Notes under the pieces: model-generated
Told to the model about the DNA's origin: nothing
The model's database searches: none
What the model saw: the letters and a program-made list of their open reading frames with translations, nothing else
Shown: positions 45,899 to 55,045 of the stretch, piece by piece
How positions within the stretch are numbered: position 1 is the first letter of the stretch
Layout of the letters: every line of letters begins with the position of its first letter
Position numbers and translations under genes: made by a program
Assembly (NCBI GenBank): GCA_017397935.1
Contig: JAFQHN010000015.1
Span: 66,746-130,745, forward strand
Direction of reading: 5' to 3'
Length of the DNA: 64,000 nucleotides
Source of the DNA: Bacillota bacterium
Lineage (GTDB): Bacteria > Bacillota > Dehalobacteriia > UBA4068 > UBA4997

Positions 45899-47362
45899 TT
45901 ATACCTCCCGATTCAAAACACGGTAGATAAACTCCATATTCAGTCCGCTTCTCACAGCATCGGCCAATAAGTCATACTGGCGGTTTTTGTATTCACCAAT
46001 ATCAAAGGTTTCCAGCGCATCAAAATTGATGCCCTTCCGTGAGCAGATAGCCTTCAAAATCGTATCGCTGATACCGGGGGCGTCAAAAATACCGTGGATA
46101 TAACTTCCATATACATTACCTTTGCCGACAAGGGCAGGCATTGTCTCCTCGCTGCGGCCCATATGGATCTCGTATCCACAATAAGACTTGCCGTTTAATT
46201 CGGACAGCATACCGTTGATTCCGGCAAATATACCCGTGATTTGAGTCTGCACCTTCTCCCCAAGGAAAATCGTATCCATATCCAGCAGCCCCATGCCAAG
46301 AATTTGCGTAATTCCCGCAGCCTCGACCTGTTCCGGATCGGAAACGCTTCTTCCGAGCATCTGATAGCCTCCGCAGACGCCGAATACCAAAGTCCCACTG
46401 TCGGCAGCCTTGTAAACAGCGGCTTCAAGACCGCACTGACGCAGCCATTTCAGGTCGGCTATTGTACTTTTTGTACCGGGCAAAATAATCATATCCGGCT
46501 GCTGCAAATCACCAACGCTATCGACATAACGCAGGGAGACATTCCCGTATCGCTCAAAGGGACTAAAATCCGTAAAATTGGAAATACGCGGCAAACGGAT
46601 AACCGCAATATCAATGAGTTTGCGTTCAGTTGATTTATCAAACCGTTCCGTTAAGCTATCTTCATCATCTATATCTACATGGGTATAAGGAACAACACCG
46701 ACCACCGGAATACCGCACAGTTCCTCAAGCGTTTTCAAACCGGGTTCCAAAATTGCCCTATCACCGCGGAATTTATTGACAACTGTTCCCTTGATACGGG
46801 CCCGTTCCTCCTGCTCCAACAGCGATATCGTCCCATAAAGCTGGGCAAACACACCGCCCCGGTCAATATCCCCCACCAACAGAACCGGTGCATCAACCAT
46901 ACCGGCAAACCCCATGTTTACAATATCCTTCTGTTTAAGATTGATCTCCGCCGGACTACCCGCTCCCTCAATCACGATGATATCGTATTCAGCGGCCAGA
47001 CTGTTATACGCCTCTATCACAGCAGGAATATACTCCTGCTTTCTGCGATAATACTCCATAGCCTGCATATTCCCCTGCACCTGACCGCCCACAATGACCT
47101 GACTGCCCACATCCGTCGTAGGTTTAAGCAAAATAGGGTTCATGCGCGTGTCCGGTACAATACCGGCCGCCTCGGCCTGTACTACCTGCGCCCGTCCCAT
47201 CTCACCGCCTGTCTGGGTAATAAAGGAGTTCAAAGCCATATTCTGACTCTTAAAAGGAGCCACACGGTATCCGTCCTGCCTGAAAATGCGGCAAAGTCCT
47301 GCACAGAGCAGGCTTTTCCCCGCATTGGACATGGTGCCTTGAATCATAATATTTTTTGCCAT
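45899..47362 (-). CDS. cbiP: Cobyric acid synthase
   Basis: A 487-residue glutamine amidotransferase that amidates the b, d, e and g side chains of adenosyl-cobyrinic a,c-diamide. The N-terminal synthetase domain starts MIQGTMSNAGKSLLCAGLCR. The C-terminal class-I-like amidotransferase has Cys in VFGVCGGYQMLG and a late His in GSYIHGIFD. ATG 47362 has AAAGGGG upstream. It lies between cbiJET and cobO. Confidence 0.96.
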   Translation of the reverse strand: MAKNIMIQGTMSNAGKSLLCAGLCRIFRQDGYRVAPFKSQNMALNSFITQTGGEMGRAQVVQAEAAGIVPDTRMNPILLKPTTDVGSQVIVGGQVQGNMQAMEYYRRKQEYIPAVIEAYNSLAAEYDIIVIEGAGSPAEINLKQKDIVNMGFAGMVDAPVLLVGDIDRGGVFAQLYGTISLLEQEERARIKGTVVNKFRGDRAILEPGLKTLEELCGIPVVGVVPYTHVDIDDEDSLTERFDKSTERKLIDIAVIRLPRISNFTDFSPFERYGNVSLRYVDSVGDLQQPDMIILPGTKSTIADLKWLRQCGLEAAVYKAADSGTLVFGVCGGYQMLGRSVSDPEQVEAAGITQILGMGLLDMDTIFLGEKVQTQITGIFAGINGMLSELNGKSYCGYEIHMGRSEETMPALVGKGNVYGSYIHGIFDAPGISDTILKAICSRKGINFDALETFDIGEYKNRQYDLLADAVRSGLNMEFIYRVLNREV

Positions 47363-47432
47363 AGTTACCCCTTTCCGCACATCGGCTTAAACGCAGCACT
47401 CAACTGCTGATTTTGTTAATACAACCGGTTCG

Positions 47433-49418
47433 TTACCTGTTCGCTCCGGCCTGCATCGTAAAAATATAAATCGGATTCTGGCCGGTCATAAGATGATATG
47501 CTCCGGCTTTTTTATCATAAGCAATCTGGACGGATATAACTTCGGTTTCGCTCCAAGCAAACTCTTTCATGCAGGATGTCAACTCTGCAATCGACTCTAA
47601 GGAGATTGCCGTTGCAACAATGCGAATATTCGGATTTTTGTCCAGCAGCAGAGCTAAAATTTCCCGCATATTACAGGAACTGCCCCCGATAAACGCATGA
47701 CTGGGAACAGGCAGTTCAAGGCAAGCCGCCGGTGCGCAGCCGCTGATTACAAACAGATTTTCTGCGAAAAACTTTTCTTTGTTCAGATTAAGAAGTTCCA
47801 CGGCTGTGCTCTTGCGCTCGATGGCATATACTTGTCCCTTTTTAGCCTGTAATGCCATCTCAATAGCTACGGAACCCGTTCCTGCTCCAATATCCCAACA
47901 AACAGACCGCTCGGTTAATTGAAGCTTGGACAGGCACACCGCACGAACTTCGCTCTTGGTCATCGGCACAACACCGTCCGCACCGGCACCGCGTTGGAAC
48001 ATATTATCCGGCAGCCCATGTGTCACAACAGCATCCGGGCAATCATTTTCAATCAAGGCCACACTCAATGCCTCATAAGCACCCTCTGCAAGAGATTCGG
48101 CCGTACCCTGCGTGATTTTCTCATCAGGATAGCTTAACCGTTCACCGATACTGACCTGCACACTGCCCAAACCGGCCCCTGTTAAAGAACGGCACAGCTC
48201 CTGCATACCGTTCTCACCGCCGACTAATACAAAAACACGGCTGTGCGAACGAACATCAGGTACGATATTGTGCTGACGGCCATGCACGCTGGTGGTAAAA
48301 ACATCTTCATACGATATTTTTAAGCGGGCGCAAAGATATACCAAAGAACTGAGTCCGGGCAGAACTTTTACCTCGCATGCTTCAAGCAAGGGGAGCAGTT
48401 TTTTGGTGCCGCTGAAAAATCCCACATCACCGGACATAACCACAGCAAAATCCCGATATTCACGGTGAGCAAGAATAAAATCTGCAATATCCCCGGGTGC
48501 AATAGCATCATGCACCGGCTGACCTGGTGCAGCAACCGCTGTCAGCATACGCCGGGCGCCGATCAGACAGTCAGCCTGTTTTATCGCCTGATATACTTCC
48601 TTAGTCATGGCATCGCAGTTTCCCGGACCGATTCCCAGAATATCTACATGAGGCTTATGAGAGCAGCCAAACCGTGTGCACAACAGTTCTATGGTTTCCG
48701 GGAAAGAAACACCGTCTTTCTGCGCAGGGCGTCCAATAACTACCAGATGGGTGCCGGCCTTCCGTGCGGCAGCAACCTTTGCCTCAAATCCACCCGGCTC
48801 GCCGCCGTCTTTTGTCACCAGCCAGGCGGCCGAAACAGCATTAAGCATAGCAAGGTTCATCTCCTCCGGGAAAGGCCCCTGCATAGCGATGACATGAGAT
48901 GTCTTTAATCCTGCGGCACGGCAAGCTTCCAGGGAAGCCTCCATCGGCAAAACACGGGCATACACACGGTCAGCAAATCCGGATAACCGACTGAATTTGG
49001 CAAGTTCTTTGCTACCGGTCGTCAGCAGAATATTTCCCTCTGTGCCATCCAGAAACTCGACTGCCGCCGCCGTATCAGGCAGATACACAACATCAGAAGA
49101 TAACTTTGACGCATCACGCAAAAGGCGCAGATATTCTGTTCCCGTTGCATGACAAGCGGCAGAAATACTTTCCGTAACAGAAGCTGCGTATGGATGGGTT
49201 GCATCAATCACCAAATCGAAAGCATCCTTTGCAAGCATCCGGGTAATTTCATCCACCGGGAGCTGCTTTGCCGAAACGGTCAGGTTATCTGCGGCCGGAA
49301 GAAGTGTCTCGCCATATTCAGTTGCAACACAGGCAGTAACATCAACAGGCTGAGAACTTAAAAATTCCACCAGCTCCCGCCCTTCTGTTGTACCGGCAAA
49401 AACACATATCTTATACAT
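47433..49418 (-). CDS. cbiJET: Trifunctional CbiJ-CbiE-CbiT fusion (precorrin-6x reductase and precorrin-6y methylase/decarboxylase)
   Basis: A 661-residue fusion. Residues 1 to about 250 are CbiJ/CobK, the cobalt-precorrin-6A reductase (CVFAGTTEGRELVEFL, IDATHPYA). About 258-455 is CbiE, a C5-methylase with GIGPGNCDAMT and VVMSGDVGFFSG. About 475-655 is CbiT, the C15-methylase/decarboxylase, with AdoMet site CWDIGAGTGSVAIEMAL and FIGGSSCNM. Separate genes are more common, and CbiET fusions are frequent; CbiJ joined in front is less so. ATG 49418 overlaps the cbiH stop by 8 bases. Confidence 0.93.
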   Translation of the reverse strand: MYKICVFAGTTEGRELVEFLSSQPVDVTACVATEYGETLLPAADNLTVSAKQLPVDEITRMLAKDAFDLVIDATHPYAASVTESISAACHATGTEYLRLLRDASKLSSDVVYLPDTAAAVEFLDGTEGNILLTTGSKELAKFSRLSGFADRVYARVLPMEASLEACRAAGLKTSHVIAMQGPFPEEMNLAMLNAVSAAWLVTKDGGEPGGFEAKVAAARKAGTHLVVIGRPAQKDGVSFPETIELLCTRFGCSHKPHVDILGIGPGNCDAMTKEVYQAIKQADCLIGARRMLTAVAAPGQPVHDAIAPGDIADFILAHREYRDFAVVMSGDVGFFSGTKKLLPLLEACEVKVLPGLSSLVYLCARLKISYEDVFTTSVHGRQHNIVPDVRSHSRVFVLVGGENGMQELCRSLTGAGLGSVQVSIGERLSYPDEKITQGTAESLAEGAYEALSVALIENDCPDAVVTHGLPDNMFQRGAGADGVVPMTKSEVRAVCLSKLQLTERSVCWDIGAGTGSVAIEMALQAKKGQVYAIERKSTAVELLNLNKEKFFAENLFVISGCAPAACLELPVPSHAFIGGSSCNMREILALLLDKNPNIRIVATAISLESIAELTSCMKEFAWSETEVISVQIAYDKKAGAYHLMTGQNPIYIFTMQAGANR

Positions 49419-50142
49419 CACGATACCCTCTCGGAGTAACCATATTCTGGGCAATTTCTCTGGTCATTTCATTACCGATAAATACGGTGCAGAACATATC
49501 CACCGCCGCCGATTTAAGTTCTCCAAGGGACATTAAGCGCCTGTTTTCACCGTCTCTGCCGATGTGCTGAACTACGCCGCAAAGACGGTCCTCCGGCAGA
49601 TAACGCAGCAGAATATCACAGGCTCTGCTAAGATGATCAGGACGGCCATGACTTGCAGGATTGTAAAGCACAATGGACAGGTCTGCGGCGGCGGCAGATT
49701 CCAAACGCTTTTCAATCTTCTCCCAAACTGTCAGACGGTCACTGAGCGAAATAACGGCAAAATCATGAGTAAGAGGAGCACCAAGCAACGCCGCCCCACT
49801 GCACGCAGCCGTTAAACCGGGAATAACTTCAACTTCGGGCTCAGAACACTCTCCTCTGAGCTCATAAATCAGCGCCGCCATGCCGTAAATACCGCTGTCA
49901 CCGGAGCAAACCATAGCAACAGTTTTACCTTGCTTTGCCATGTCCAGCGCCATTTGACAACGCCTGGTTTCCTGAGTCATAGGTGTAGTCAGAAATTCTT
50001 TATCCGAATACCGTTCCCTGACCAAATCCACATAGACATGATAACCGATAATGACATCGCAGGATTGCAACGCACGGTCGGCTTTGATTGTCATATTTTC
50101 ATAATTACCGGGGCCAATGCCCACAACGATCAATTTACTCAA
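49411..50142 (-). CDS. cbiH: Cobalt-precorrin-3 C17-methyltransferase / ring-contraction enzyme CbiH
   Basis: A 243-residue tetrapyrrole methylase of the CbiH/CobJ type, which methylates C17 and contracts the ring. AdoMet-binding motifs are VVGIGPGNYENMT at the start and VCSGDSGIYGMAALIYE, then [23 protein letters not shown] 50142 is the start, since GGAGGTG lies 4-9 bases upstream within the end of cbiG. It overlaps cbiG by 8 bases and cbiJET by 8 bases. Confidence 0.94.
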   Translation of the reverse strand: MSKLIVVGIGPGNYENMTIKADRALQSCDVIIGYHVYVDLVRERYSDKEFLTTPMTQETRRCQMALDMAKQGKTVAMVCSGDSGIYGMAALIYELRGECSEPEVEVIPGLTAACSGAALLGAPLTHDFAVISLSDRLTVWEKIEKRLESAAAADLSIVLYNPASHGRPDHLSRACDILLRYLPEDRLCGVVQHIGRDGENRRLMSLGELKSAAVDMFCTVFIGNEMTREIAQNMVTPRGYRDV

Positions 50143-51154
50143 AGCGCACCTCCAATTTCTCTGCCGCAACTGCGACTGTTACACCGTTTATGGCAGTTTT
50201 CTTTACAATCAACTCATCCGCGCCCATAAGCGCAGCACGCTCACATACATTATCCACACCTGTCACGCTCTGCACAAATGCAGAAGGTGTGAACTCTCCC
50301 CGCACTTGCAGCAGCTCGGCAGCGGAATAGAATACAGGACTGATTCCGTTATCCTTGCAGTATTCCCAAAGACCTTCTTCATCTGACTTCAAATCAATGG
50401 ATGCAGCACTCTTGACGGCTCTTATATCCACTTTATGCTGCGCCAATACCGTTTGTATTGCCTCATGGATGACAGCAGCGGGAGTTCCCCTGCGGCAGCC
50501 GATACCTATATGCAGGATTTGGGGAATCAATCGCAAGGTTTGTTCAAAAGGTTCTTTTTTCAGATACGAAATACAAATCCCCAATTCTCCGCCATCGCCA
50601 AACACAACACCATTGGGAGTATCTGTTGTCACGGCAAAATCACTGACAAGGGGAACGGCCTGCTCCAAAATAGCAGCCGATACCATTTTAGCACGGTGCA
50701 TATTATCAATTACAAAACCGTTTTTGGCAGCCCAGGCATCCACCGAGAATTTATTGTTGATATCGGTTGCAGTGGTAATCACCGGGGTGGCGTGGAGTTC
50801 AGCAGCGATTTTTGCTGCCGTTTCATTGGCGCCGCCGATATGCCCGGAAAGCAAGGAAACCGCAAATCTTCCCAACTCATCAATGCATACAACCGCCGGG
50901 TCAGTTCGTTTATCCCTCACATGGGGGGCAATCTCCCGCACAGCAATTCCACAGGAGCCTACAAAAATCAAGGTGTCGGCCCAGTTGAAAATCTCGCCGT
51001 AAAAAGGCTGGGCAGGTCGGCCGATTGTCTGAAACCCCTCCTCTGCAAACCTCTCCATCGTGTACGGCCTGATATCATCCTGCGGGAAAAGCAACATGAT
51101 CTTACGGGCCATACGGCAGCCTTGACGGCTGTATGCAAATACTGCGATCTTCAT
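50135..51154 (-). CDS. cbiG: Cobalt-precorrin-5A hydrolase CbiG
   Basis: A 339-residue CbiG that opens the lactone ring and releases acetaldehyde. The N-terminal domain has GSCGIAVREIAPH and LLSGHIGGANETA. The C-terminal CobE-like domain begins with LHIGIGCRRGTPAAVI and ends near VCERAALMGA. ATG 51154 overlaps cbiF by 4 bases (ATGA). Confidence 0.94.
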   Translation of the reverse strand: MKIAVFAYSRQGCRMARKIMLLFPQDDIRPYTMERFAEEGFQTIGRPAQPFYGEIFNWADTLIFVGSCGIAVREIAPHVRDKRTDPAVVCIDELGRFAVSLLSGHIGGANETAAKIAAELHATPVITTATDINNKFSVDAWAAKNGFVIDNMHRAKMVSAAILEQAVPLVSDFAVTTDTPNGVVFGDGGELGICISYLKKEPFEQTLRLIPQILHIGIGCRRGTPAAVIHEAIQTVLAQHKVDIRAVKSAASIDLKSDEEGLWEYCKDNGISPVFYSAAELLQVRGEFTPSAFVQSVTGVDNVCERAALMGADELIVKKTAINGVTVAVAAEKLEVRFE

Positions 51155-51906
51155 TCCGTTGCCTCGCGATATTCAGTTGTAAACCCCGGATGATACAGCA
51201 GAGAGCGCAGATAACGGTCTCCCATGCAATTTCCGACAACGATAAGAGAAGTTTTGGTCAGATTATTCTCAGTTACCGTTTTATGAAGTGTTTCAACAGT
51301 ACAGCGGAATATTTTCTCCTCCGGCCAGGTAGCCTTGTAGACCACCGCCACGGGAGTATCTGCGGGATAACCGCCGGCCAGCAAATCTTCTTGCAGCACC
51401 TCGGTCAGAGAAGTGCTGAGGAACAGTACCATTGTCGCCTGATGCGCCGCCAGCGCACGGATAGACTCCCTCTCCGGAACCGGAGTTCGACCGGCTGTCC
51501 GTGTAATGATAACCGTCTGGCTGACATCCGGCAGAGTGTATTCTGTTTTTAAGGATGCCGCCGCACCGCAGAAGGAGCTTACGCCCGGGCAGACATCATA
51601 TTCAATACCCAACTTCTGCAATTCATCAAACTGCTCGCGCACGGCGCCGTAAATACTGGAATCACCGGTATGGAGACGCACAGTTACTTTGCCCTCCCCC
51701 TCTGCCTTCTTGATTACATCAATCACCTGTTCCAGCGTCATTTTAGCGCTATCATAAATCTCACACCCCTCTTTGGTATAAGAAAGCACATCGGGATTCA
51801 CCAGAGAACCCGCATAAATCACCACATCGGCCTCGCTCAAAAGACGAGCACCTCTTACTGTTATCAGGTCAACAGCACCGCTGCCTGCACCAACAAAATG
51901 CACCAT
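51151..51906 (-). CDS. cbiF: Cobalt-precorrin-4 C11-methyltransferase CbiF
   Basis: A 251-residue tetrapyrrole methylase of the CbiF/CobM type. VHFVGAGSGAVDLITVRG is at the start, VIYAGSLVNPDVL follows, and the AdoMet pocket is RLHTGDSSIYGAVREQ. GGAGGG lies before ATG 51906, and it is 3 bases after cbiD. Confidence 0.95.
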   Translation of the reverse strand: MVHFVGAGSGAVDLITVRGARLLSEADVVIYAGSLVNPDVLSYTKEGCEIYDSAKMTLEQVIDVIKKAEGEGKVTVRLHTGDSSIYGAVREQFDELQKLGIEYDVCPGVSSFCGAAASLKTEYTLPDVSQTVIITRTAGRTPVPERESIRALAAHQATMVLFLSTSLTEVLQEDLLAGGYPADTPVAVVYKATWPEEKIFRCTVETLHKTVTENNLTKTSLIVVGNCMGDRYLRSLLYHPGFTTEYREATE

Positions 51907-51909
51907 TTT

Positions 51910-53046
51910 TTATCCCTCCGTAATCAATTTCAAAAGTGACCGGGCATTATCTGTTTCGCTTAAAAATCCGTATTCATTGGAGAACATAATCGCCCCTGTT
52001 TCTATCTCTCCGGCAACCCTGTTATCCATGATAAAAGATATTCGGTTTGAGATACGCTCCAGGGTTTGTGCGCAAAGACCTTCTTCCTGCAAAATGCGGA
52101 TTGCATCATCACAGGCTGCACAATCAAGTATTTCCGTGATTTGCGAAGCACCAAGCCCGGCAGCACCGGCATGAGCAGCCATAATCTCCATCCGACAGTC
52201 ACCGTATTTGGAGTGCGTGTTTAACATACCGCCCGCGATTTTTACCAGCTTGCCAATGTGCCCGATGAGCAGCGCTCCCCTAAAACCCAGCTCTCTGCAT
52301 ATATCCAGGGCATCCCCGATAAAGTTGGAAGTAAGAACCGCGGTTTTGGGATCAATACCCATACCGTTTTGAATAAAATATGAACCGTAATTACCGGGAG
52401 TCAGCAAGACATATTCCGCCCCGTTGGCCTTCCGCTGACGAAGTTCTACCCGAATAGTATCAACAAGAGCCTGTTCACTCATCGGTTCCACGATTCCGGT
52501 CGTCCCCAGAATGGAAATGCCGCCGACGATTCCCAGCCGGGGATTAAAAGTCTTTTTCGCAAGCTGTTCTCCGTCCGGCACCGAGATCACAACCGAAAGT
52601 CCACCGTGATAATCCGCCAGACGGCATACTTCTTCAAGATTCTCACAAATCATCCGCCGAGGAACAGAATTGATGGCCGCTGCACCAACAGGCTGATCCA
52701 AACCGCGTTTGGTAACACGGCCAACACCCTTGCCGCCGTCAATGACGATTCCCGGAGTGTCGGTGAGAGCAACCTGCGCAAAGACCAGCAAACCTTTGGT
52801 CACATCAGGGTCATCTCCGCCGTCTTTTTCAACAGCACAGGATACCGTATCCTCAGCCATTTGTATTTGCAATACATCCAAATCCAATATAATGCCTTTT
52901 GGCGTATTGATTTGGATTTTCTCTTTGCGCCTGCCCGTTAAAAGCATCCAGGCCGCCGCCGTTGACGCAGCAGCAGCGCAGGAGCCTGTTGTATAACCCA
53001 GACGGAGTTTTTTGCCGTCTTTTACAATATATTCTTCCATAAGCAT
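51910..53046 (-). CDS. cbiD: Cobalt-precorrin-5B C1-methyltransferase CbiD
   Basis: A 378-residue CbiD that methylates C1 in the anaerobic route. Typical blocks are LRLGYTTGSCAAAASTAAA, GVGRVTKRGLDQPVGAAAIN and LLIGHIGKLVKIAGGMLNTHS. ATG 53046 shares its A with the cbiC stop (TAATG), and a second in-frame ATG is two codons later. CbiD is absent in the aerobic pathway, so it marks the early-cobalt route. Confidence 0.96.
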   Translation of the reverse strand: MLMEEYIVKDGKKLRLGYTTGSCAAAASTAAAWMLLTGRRKEKIQINTPKGIILDLDVLQIQMAEDTVSCAVEKDGGDDPDVTKGLLVFAQVALTDTPGIVIDGGKGVGRVTKRGLDQPVGAAAINSVPRRMICENLEEVCRLADYHGGLSVVISVPDGEQLAKKTFNPRLGIVGGISILGTTGIVEPMSEQALVDTIRVELRQRKANGAEYVLLTPGNYGSYFIQNGMGIDPKTAVLTSNFIGDALDICRELGFRGALLIGHIGKLVKIAGGMLNTHSKYGDCRMEIMAAHAGAAGLGASQITEILDCAACDDAIRILQEEGLCAQTLERISNRISFIMDNRVAGEIETGAIMFSNEYGFLSETDNARSLLKLITEG

Positions 53047-53669
53047 TACCGCATAATCTGATAGAGCAGCGCATTACAGATTGCCGCAGCCACATTACTG
53101 CCGCCCTTGCTCCCCCGGGCAACGATGTGGGGCACTTGGCTGCCAATAATCAGTTCCTTGCTCTCCACCACATTTACAAAACCAACAGGCACCCCAATAA
53201 TCAGCGCCGGATTAAGCTTTCCTTCTTCTATCATACTGTGCAGAGCAATCAGCGCCGTCGGGGCGTTGCCAATGGCAAAGATACAGGGCTTAGGCAACTT
53301 GGCCGCACGCTCCATAGATACAATGGCGCGCGTAACCCCTCGCTGTTTGGCTTCCTCCGCCACATCGGCATCCGACATAAAACAATGCACGGTGCCGCCC
53401 AACTTTCCGAGAATGGTTTTATTAATGCCGGATTTGGCCATTTGCGTATCTGTAACAATGTCACAACCGCCGCGAAGCGCCTCAATGGCCTTGGCTACTG
53501 CATTTTCGGAGAACACAAGATTATCTGCATAATCAAAATCGGCAGTCGTATGTATGGCTCTTTTGATGACAAGTTCATTTTGCGGGTCGAGTATTTTATC
53601 ACCCAACAGCTCGGTAATAATCTCAAAGCTGCGTTTTTCAATGTCCATAGGCTTTATATTCTCAATCAT
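53046..53669 (-). CDS. cbiC: Cobalt-precorrin-8 methylmutase CbiC
   Basis: A 207-residue CbiC/CobH mutase that moves a methyl from C11 to C12. Conserved pieces are IHTTADFDYADNLVF (catalytic His in the early part), VTDTQMAKSGINK and NAPTALIALHSMIEEG, with PVGFVNVVESKE near the end. ATG 53669 overlaps the end of cbiA by 4 bases. Confidence 0.95.
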   Translation of the reverse strand: MIENIKPMDIEKRSFEIITELLGDKILDPQNELVIKRAIHTTADFDYADNLVFSENAVAKAIEALRGGCDIVTDTQMAKSGINKTILGKLGGTVHCFMSDADVAEEAKQRGVTRAIVSMERAAKLPKPCIFAIGNAPTALIALHSMIEEGKLNPALIIGVPVGFVNVVESKELIIGSQVPHIVARGSKGGSNVAAAICNALLYQIMR

Positions 53670-55045
53670 AGCGCTGTTTCTCCTTTATATTTCTCCTTAT
53701 ATTTCTCCTTTACGCAAGCATTATAAAAGTTTACTGCAAAATCGGGATTTGAGCAAAAATGAAAGTGCGGATACCCAGCGTATAGCCGCTGTGCTGCATG
53801 AACACATCCCCAACTTTTTCCGGACGTTTTAACGGCGGTGAATGAGTTTCCGGGGTTTTCACTGTCCCAATGATGAAACTCATGTGCGGCAATCTCTGTG
53901 CCGGCTTTACCAAGCAAGGTATCGTTGGAAGCCTTCAAGTTAACATAGCCAAATCTGGTCAGTTTGCCGTTATCAAAGCTTCTGCCGGCCAAAAAACCCA
54001 CCATGGGAAATTCACCGATAGATTCCGTCAGGTACATAAAGCCGCCGCACTCTGCAATACAGGGAAGTCCCAGTTCCAGAGCAGCTTTGACGGAAGACAG
54101 CATGGATAGGTTTTCGCTGAGTTCTTTGGCATACAGTTCCGGATAACCTCCCCCGAGATATAAACCATGAATATCAGACGGCAGCTCTGTGTCTGATAAG
54201 GGGCTGAACGAAACTAGTTCTGCGCCCATTTCCCGTAACACATCCAAACTGTCTTCGTAATAAAAACAGAAAGCATTGTCGCAGGCCACGGCAATACGAA
54301 CCGATTGCGGATTGCGGGGCAGCTTTACCGCCTCACAGGAAACGGCAGGAGCCTCTGCTGCCAATGCCAATAAACCGTCAAGATCAAGGGTCTGTTCCGC
54401 CTGTTCCGCCAGAATTTGCAGCTTCTCACGCAGACCTTGTACTTCTGCTGCGGTTATCAAGCCCAGATGGCGGCTTTCCAGAGAACATTTCGGCATAACG
54501 GGTAAAAAACCCAGAGGCCGTATTTTACCGGCAAAGTGTGTCTGAATCTCTTTTGCCAGGACAGCATAGGACATCGCCGTGCATTGATTCAAAATCACAC
54601 CGCAAATCCGGTTATCAGGAACAAAATTTAAGAAGCCTTGAATGGTGGCCAGAACAGACAGTGAGGCACCTTTGGCAGCAACGACCAGCACAACAGGACT
54701 CTGCGTGACCTGTGAAATCTCATAGGTACTGGCATAAGCCGTCATACCAATGCCATCATAAAAGCCCATAACACCTTCGATTACACTGATATCCCGATCA
54801 GAGCCGTTTTTGGCCAACAAATATTTCAAGGTATTTTCCTTAAAGAAGAACAAATCAAGATTGGAGCTTTTGGCGCCGATAATCCTACTGTGAAACATCG
54901 GATCAATATAATCAGGCCCGCACTTAAAAGCGCCAACCTTTAAGTGGCGATTGACCAACGCTTGCAGAACAGCACAGGTAACAGTTGTTTTGCCGCAGCT
55001 GCTGTTTGTCCCGGCCAGCACAACTCTCGGGATTACGGTTTCCAT
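53666..55045 (-). CDS. cbiA: Cobyrinic acid a,c-diamide synthase CbiA
   Basis: A 459-residue glutamine-dependent amidotransferase. The synthetase P-loop is LAGTNSSCGKTTVTCAVL, and the glutaminase part has LYLGGGYPELYA with the catalytic Cys in IAECGGFMYL and a late HFHFCSNPDFAVNF. The last ten residues contain KEKYKEKYKG, an in-frame 12-base duplication overlapping the cbiC ribosome-binding region. It overlaps btuD by 13 bases. Confidence 0.94.
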   Translation of the reverse strand: METVIPRVVLAGTNSSCGKTTVTCAVLQALVNRHLKVGAFKCGPDYIDPMFHSRIIGAKSSNLDLFFFKENTLKYLLAKNGSDRDISVIEGVMGFYDGIGMTAYASTYEISQVTQSPVVLVVAAKGASLSVLATIQGFLNFVPDNRICGVILNQCTAMSYAVLAKEIQTHFAGKIRPLGFLPVMPKCSLESRHLGLITAAEVQGLREKLQILAEQAEQTLDLDGLLALAAEAPAVSCEAVKLPRNPQSVRIAVACDNAFCFYYEDSLDVLREMGAELVSFSPLSDTELPSDIHGLYLGGGYPELYAKELSENLSMLSSVKAALELGLPCIAECGGFMYLTESIGEFPMVGFLAGRSFDNGKLTRFGYVNLKASNDTLLGKAGTEIAAHEFHHWDSENPGNSFTAVKTSGKSWGCVHAAQRLYAGYPHFHFCSNPDFAVNFYNACVKEKYKEKYKGETAL

